Part shown: positions 7,443 through 9,946 of the stretch, in pieces
How positions within the stretch are numbered: the stretch's first letter is position 1
Layout: the number at the start of each line of letters is the position of its first letter
Assembly (NCBI GenBank): GCA_022564535.1
Contig: JADFLD010000034.1
Span: 1 to 9,946, forward strand
Direction of reading: 5' to 3'
DNA from: Gemmatimonadota bacterium
GTDB lineage: Bacteria; Gemmatimonadota; Gemmatimonadetes; Longimicrobiales; UBA6960
DNA length: 9,946 bases
Notes under the pieces: model-generated
The model's database searches: none
Told to the model about the DNA's origin: nothing
The model's input: only the letters and a program-made list of their open reading frames with translations
Made by a program: the position numbers and the translations under genes

Positions 7443-7629
7443 TCAGAGTGGAACGGGGTCGCCTCACCTCTGCGGGATCACGAAGTCGCACCTCGCCGGG
7501 CCAGCTCCATGGCTGCGCCCGCAGATACTCCTCGAGCGAGCGTCCGGTGAGCGCCGCATGCCATCACAACGGCGGAGGTAGAACCGCACCTTGGTGTTCG
7601 AGCACCCCAGTACGCCCTGATGGCCAACC
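7443..7629 (-). other. Apparent gene debris between the YecA-like gene and the Ig-like remnant
   Basis: No intact gene is visible. On the minus strand, one frame right after the YecA-like stop gives GVLGCSNTKVRFYLRRCDGM, and another (open from 7563) gives AALTGRSLEEYLRA then GEVRLRDPAEV. Both are natural-looking phrases, the second resembling the helix end of ribbon-helix-helix (VapB/FitA-type) antitoxins, but they lie in different frames, are interrupted by stops and lack credible starts. This could be the frameshifted 5' part of the Ig-like remnant or a separate decayed small gene. Plus-strand frames here are arginine/serine-rich and look like shadows. Confidence 0.3.
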
Positions 7630-8364
7630 TCAATGGACCTGGCGGCCGCAGCACTTCTTGTGCTTCCGTCCGCTGCCGCACGGGCAGGGCTCGTTGCGGG
7701 TGGGGGCGGGCGACGCAACGGCAGGACGCCGCGCGGTTTGGGACTTCAGCGAGGCCTTGAACAGTGATTGGCCGATGCGGGAATAGCTGGCCAACGCCGT
7801 CGGGAAGAGGTCGCGAAAGTCAGTCGCCAGGCTCGCCAACGTACGCTCCGAGCCCTCCCACTCGGCGATGCGTGCCTCCGCCGATTCGCCCGAAGCGAAG
7901 AAGGTCAGGGTCGCCACGATTTCTTCAAGGTTGTGCTCGAATTCTTCCGGGAGATGCTCGTCCCAAAGCGTCTGCAACCACGAATGGCCCAGCTGGAACC
8001 CTCGGCACCACTTCGCGACAGGTGCATCCGCCTCCAGATTCGCGACAGGGTCCTTCCGGAACGCGCAGTCCGCCGGCAGACGGGCGTCGGGCCCGTCGGC
8101 TTCTGGTGCGAACTCGTTGAAGAGGGCCATCAAGCCGCCCATCAGGGCCTCGGCCTCCGTGGGCTTTTTGAAGAGTGGTCCATCCTCCCCGAAGATTCTG
8201 GGTATCCACTCCGATGGCACCACCATCTCCGGTGCACAGGCCACGGCGAAGAGGAAGCCCTGCATTTCCCTATAGGTAAGCGTTCCCTCGGGATGGCCTG
8301 GGCGGTCCATGAACTTTTCGAGTGCCCTCCGGCGCCTGGACGTCAGAGGCTTGATCATCGGCAT
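7630..8364 (-). CDS. YecA/UPF0149 (YgfB-like) family protein with C-terminal SEC-C zinc motif
   Basis: The product has 244 residues from the ATG at 8364 (a second ATG at 8358 is equally possible; neither has a clear ribosome site). The N-terminal helical domain matches the YecA/YgfB pattern: LTYREMQGFLFAVACAPEMV (29-48), PSEWIPRIFG (50-59), then EAEALMGGLMALFNEF (70-85). Further helices include FQLGHSWLQTLWDEHLP and LEEIVATLTFF. A disordered Ala/Pro linker (about 208-224) leads to NEPCPCGSGRKHKKCC, the SEC-C motif, with zinc ligands Cys227, Cys229, Cys238 and Cys239. The same motif in SecA binds SecB and ribosomes; proteins of this group are thought to act near translation or export, but the exact role is unknown. 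The frame stays open upstream to 8790, yet that extension overlaps a clear membrane protein in another frame and looks non-coding. The start overlaps the stop of that membrane protein by 10 bases. Confidence 0.9.
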   Translation of the reverse strand: MPMIKPLTSRRRRALEKFMDRPGHPEGTLTYREMQGFLFAVACAPEMVVPSEWIPRIFGEDGPLFKKPTEAEALMGGLMALFNEFAPEADGPDARLPADCAFRKDPVANLEADAPVAKWCRGFQLGHSWLQTLWDEHLPEEFEHNLEEIVATLTFFASGESAEARIAEWEGSERTLASLATDFRDLFPTALASYSRIGQSLFKASLKSQTARRPAVASPAPTRNEPCPCGSGRKHKKCCGRQVH

Positions 8365-8654
8365 GCGATCGGCGTGTTGGCGTCTAGCGACAAGAATAGC
8401 GGATTCAACGGGAGTCGCGGTAGGCCGCGCCGCGGCGTGGGGTTCGCCGACTCTTGCTTGCGGGCCCTTCGTCGTTTCAACGCGAGTGTGAGGCAGAACG
8501 CGACGACCAGCCAAAACGCCACGATCAGAAGCCAACCGATCCCACCGTTCGGGATCGCTCCAAACTCTTTGATCTCGTAGAACGGAAGCCCGGCCAAAGC
8601 GAGCGGCACGCCCGGGATACTCACCCAGAACAAAGCCGGGATGAAGGCTAGCAA
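8355..8654 (-). CDS. Small two-helix membrane protein, start uncertain (possibly 5' truncated)
   Basis: The frame encodes 99 residues with two hydrophobic segments (about 1-24, LLAFIPALFWVSIPGVPLAL, and 40-59, GWLLIVAFWLVVAFCLTLAL) joined by a short polar loop (FYEIKEFGAIPNGG) and followed by a strongly basic stretch (KRRRARK), which predicts both termini in the cytoplasm. No ATG exists in frame: the TTG at 8654 is the only usual start, an in-frame TGA lies seven codons upstream, and no Shine-Dalgarno is visible. Either it starts at TTG or the true N-terminus was lost. The last 20 or so residues (after GLPRL) look less protein-like and run into the start of the YecA-like gene with a 10-base overlap, which suggests coupling or a lost earlier stop. 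No family recognised. Confidence 0.55.
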   Translation of the reverse strand: MLAFIPALFWVSIPGVPLALAGLPFYEIKEFGAIPNGGIGWLLIVAFWLVVAFCLTLALKRRRARKQESANPTPRRGLPRLPLNPLFLSLDANTPIACR

Positions 8655-8766
8655 TCCGACCAGCGGGATCCGTCACGCCGCCGGAATACGCACCTCGCGA
8701 GGCGACGATGTGTTTGGGAGAACGCATTGACGACCAAGACACCGCACCAGAATGCAACTGAAAACT

Positions 8767-8780
8767 ATCCTGAACAGGAT
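8767..8780. repeat. Short perfect inverted repeat, operator-like
   Basis: ATCCTG and CAGGAT are separated by only two bases (ATCCTGAACAGGAT). The spacing and symmetry fit a dimeric repressor half-site pair more than a hairpin. It lies about 110 bases upstream of the membrane protein start on the minus strand, so it could control the membrane protein/YecA pair. No regulator is known for this sequence, and a chance repeat of this size is possible. Confidence 0.3.
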
Positions 8781-8830
8781 CCACAAGCACAAGTCGTTCG
8801 TGTACGGAGCTGCTCAGCTATACGAATAGG

Positions 8831-8866
8831 GAGGGCGACTCAGACTGGATGTGGAAGTCCGCCCTC
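8831..8866. repeat. Imperfect stem-loop
   Basis: GAGGGCGAC (8831-8839) pairs with GTC-C-GCCCTC (8857-8866), giving nine base pairs with one bulged C around a 17-base loop. No T-run follows on either side, so a classical intrinsic terminator is not supported. It could be part of a leader or a processing site. Confidence 0.3.
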
Positions 8867-8918
8867 GAGCGAATGGTCAGCCGAAGTGCTCAGGATGTGA
8901 TCCGAGGGTTGCAGCGGA

Positions 8919-8933
8919 GGCCCCGCAGGGGCC
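8919..8933. repeat. GC-rich hairpin downstream of the 182-residue gene
   Basis: GGCCCC and GGGGCC flank a three-base loop (GCA). A second overlapping small hairpin, GCCG...CGGC, spans 8931-8942. It lies about 95 bases after the stop of the 182-residue gene (minus strand). There is no U-tract, so it could be a factor-dependent stop, an mRNA end stabiliser, or part of a recombination site such as the stem of an attC-like element. Confidence 0.35.
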
Positions 8934-9027
8934 GGAGCCGGCACACGCGTTGTTATTTGTTGGGACCTGCGCCGGTGGCCCAGCCGTTATGTTGTGGCAT
9001 CCTGCCAAGCTATTGGCCTCGCACGGC

Positions 9028-9576
9028 TTACATCCATTTCGGGCAACTCGTGGTGATACACGCGGCCATCCGCTCATGGGCCTGCAAATCACGACGCCCA
9101 TCCATCCAGATCTTCCGCACCCACGCAAACGACTCTGCGGGCACGTCCACCGCCCACTCCTTATACTCGGACTCGGAGTTGTGGTCGAAGTCATAGATGC
9201 CTTGGAGCACCCCCAGGCAATACTCATCCGCCTGCGCATACATCTCCAGCTTCAGACACTCTCTCAACTTTGCGACGAAAGGCTCCAATGCCTCTTCAAA
9301 CACCTCAACGGCTGCCTGGGCGGGCTCGGTATAGCCGTGACGGGTACGACCGGAGCGGTCCCATACATCCTCAACCGCGATTGCGGCGAGCGTGTCGAAA
9401 ACGTCCAATGCGATTTCATCCGAATCGACCGCCTGCAAATATTGAGTGATAGCAACGTTGACGGCTTCGCCGATCTTACCGCCAGCACGGGAAAGCTTCG
9501 CCAGAACAGCAAGGGCGTCGTCCGCGGTCAGACTATCGATCAGAACTCGGCGACGGCTTCTCTCCTCACGTGGCAC
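9028..9576 (-). CDS. Helical protein of unknown function
   Basis: The product has 182 residues from the GTG at 9576, chosen because AAGGGGAG lies 7 bases upstream; a GTG at 9600, immediately after an in-frame TGA, would add eight residues but lacks such a site. The chain is acidic and predicted helical throughout: a basic head (MPREERSRRR), then LIDSLTADDALAVLAKLS, DSDEIALDVFDTLAAIAVED, the notable phrase VWDRSGRTRHGYTEPAQAAV, EEALEPFVAKLREC, and YAQADEYCLGVLQGIYDF followed by SEYKEWAVDVPAESFAWV. The alternation of paired helices suggests a TPR- or HEAT-like superhelical scaffold for protein contacts. The phrase with DRSGRTR-GY and EEALEPF looks like a conserved block of an uncharacterised family, but I cannot name it. 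There is no signal peptide or membrane segment, so it is probably cytosolic. It reads as less GC-biased than the left-hand genes, which fits an accessory origin. Confidence 0.75.
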   Translation of the reverse strand: MPREERSRRRVLIDSLTADDALAVLAKLSRAGGKIGEAVNVAITQYLQAVDSDEIALDVFDTLAAIAVEDVWDRSGRTRHGYTEPAQAAVEVFEEALEPFVAKLRECLKLEMYAQADEYCLGVLQGIYDFDHNSESEYKEWAVDVPAESFAWVRKIWMDGRRDLQAHERMAACITTSCPKWM

Positions 9577-9583
9577 AAGATCA

Positions 9584-9591
9584 CTCCCCTT
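9584..9591 (-). promoter_or_regulatory. Ribosome binding site deciding the start of the 182-residue gene
   Basis: On the minus strand AAGGGGAG stands 7 bases before the GTG at 9576. It lies inside the longer frame that begins at GTG 9600, so its position argues for the downstream start. Confidence 0.55.
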
Positions 9592-9681
9592 GGTCTGCAC
9601 TCATCCGTCGAACTTACGGGTTCCGCAAACGTCGGCCAACGGGTCTCTTTTCGCATGAGCAGGCCATGGCAGATAACGTTC

Positions 9682-9701
9682 AGGGCCTCCGAACCGGCCC
9701 T
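9682..9701. repeat. Perfect hairpin AGGGCC/GGCCCT
   Basis: Six-base arms AGGGCC (9682-9687) and GGCCCT (9696-9701) flank an eight-base loop. It sits directly beside the AGATAACG motif, about 106 bases upstream of the 182-residue start. It could be a 5' leader structure or the stem of a recombination site. No T-run follows. Confidence 0.35.
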
Positions 9702-9748
9702 CGCTTCGCTTCCTTCGTCTACTTCCTCTGAGCTACCGCATCTGCGAA

Positions 9749-9782
9749 CCGACGCCCGCCCGTTTCGGGTCCGTTGCGTCGG
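9749..9782. repeat. Two-level stem-loop
   Basis: CCGACGC (9749-9755) pairs perfectly with GCGTCGG (9776-9782). Inside, CCCG (9759-9762) pairs with CGGG (9766-9769) around TTT, leaving unpaired bases on both sides of the inner stem. A further small hairpin, CGCA-TC-TGCG, lies just before it (9737-9746). The stacked stem with an internal bulge is the sort of shape seen in structured RNAs and in folded attC sites; which, if either, cannot be decided by eye. Confidence 0.35.
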
Positions 9783-9870
9783 GGGACGCTTCCAGCGGCC
9801 CGAGCCGGAGGCCCATTGTTACCGGACGTCGCACTCCAACTCGGCATACTCGGGCTCGGACGGCTTCTCG

Positions 9871-9946
9871 TTAGACCGCGGTAGTCTCGGCGGCCATCCG
9901 TCGTCGAGCGGCAAGAGCTCCATCTAGGGAATCGGCGAGCTCAACC
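9871..9946 (-). CDS. Possible 3' end of a gene running in from the right edge
   Basis: On the minus strand one frame is open from the window edge and reads VELADSLDGALAARRRM then AAETTAV before a TAA at 9871-9873. Its composition is natural for a helical C-terminus, while the other two frames are stop-containing or Arg/Ser-rich. Only 24 codons are visible, so neither function nor reality can be established. The stop sits inside GTCTAAC, which fits the RYYYAAC core consensus of integron cassettes. Confidence 0.3.
   Translation of the reverse strand, partial: VELADSLDGALAARRRMAAETTAV

Larger units (their letters stand above)
8655..9027. other. Intergenic region with several inverted repeats, no gene seen
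   Basis: No frame on either strand has convincing coding character; the long plus-strand frame from 8851 to 9927 runs antisense to the 182-residue gene and has shadow composition. The region carries at least three short inverted repeats, listed separately, and a motif at 8985-8992 that resembles an integron core site. It would have to hold the terminator of the 182-residue gene and the promoter of the membrane protein/YecA pair, but no -35/-10 boxes or T-tracts stand out. Confidence 0.5.
9577..9870. other. Intergenic region with strong secondary structure
   Basis: No convincing gene is seen on either strand between the possible gene end at 9871 and the 182-residue gene. The stretch contains several hairpins (9682-9701, 9737-9746, 9749-9782) and a motif AGATAACG (9671-9678) that on the minus strand reads CGTTATCT, similar to an integron core site. 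The minus-strand phrase GCGGTAGCTCAGAGG (about 9725-9739) resembles a tRNA D-arm but no tRNA can be folded around it. Confidence 0.45.

Noticed and set aside
7115..7786. 223-residue plus-strand frame
   Set aside because: It is antisense to the Ig-like remnant, the lipoprotein ribosome site and the 3' end of the YecA-like gene, with Arg/Ser-rich composition.
7768..8580. 270-residue plus-strand frame
   Set aside because: It lies antisense to the YecA-like gene, whose SEC-C motif makes the minus strand certain.
8365..8790. Upstream extension of the YecA-like frame
   Set aside because: It overlaps the hydrophobic membrane-protein frame and lacks natural composition; the YecA domain begins at about 8364.
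9690..9745. tRNA-like fragment on the minus strand (GCGGTAGCTCAGAGG and GGTTCGGAGGCCC)
   Set aside because: No acceptor, anticodon and T stems can be combined into a cloverleaf; the D-stem partner is missing.
8851..9927. 358-residue plus-strand frame
   Set aside because: It runs opposite to the 182-residue gene, spans two structured gaps, and has no recognisable domain or ribosome site; the minus-strand gene has much better coding character.

Overview
The window is high-GC bacterial DNA with tightly packed genes. Its large secreted PIG-L deacetylase with NEW3-like beta domains, next to a sodium:solute symporter, is a combination I associate with Gemmatimonadota and related soil or marine lineages. 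That taxonomic guess rests on protein flavour only; there is no rRNA or other marker here.

Left part (1-4377, plus strand): the 3' end of a nucleoside or sugar-type ABC transporter permease, then a secreted PIG-L/LmbE-family deacetylase of about 896 residues, then a lipoprotein that looks like an iron- or anion-type ABC solute-binding protein and overlaps the deacetylase end by 38 bases. Middle (4392-6203, minus strand): a sodium:solute symporter preceded by a 42-residue single-pass membrane protein, convergent with the lipoprotein gene and only 14 bases from it. Together these suggest a surface uptake and turnover block: an extracytoplasmic amide-cleaving enzyme flanked by transport proteins for small polar solutes.

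Right part (6204-9946, all minus strand) has a different character: small, poorly conserved genes, larger gaps and broken reading frames. In transcription order, reading from the right edge, it holds a possible 3' end of a gene (9946-9871), a helical protein of about 182 residues, a short two-pass membrane protein lacking an ATG, a YecA/UPF0149-type protein with a C-terminal SEC-C zinc motif, a decayed stretch, a frameshifted remnant of an Ig/PKD-like domain protein, a small lipoprotein with a near-perfect Shine-Dalgarno, and a translationally coupled 72-residue protein. I read this as an accessory or degrading region. Weak integron-cassette-like repeats flank the 182-residue gene, but no complete attC site is visible.

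No rRNA, tRNA, CRISPR array, transposase or integrase was found. I do not see a clearly new defence or biosynthetic system. The items most worth a second look are the frameshifted Ig-like gene, the cassette-like boundaries near the right end, and the symporter with its micro-protein partner.
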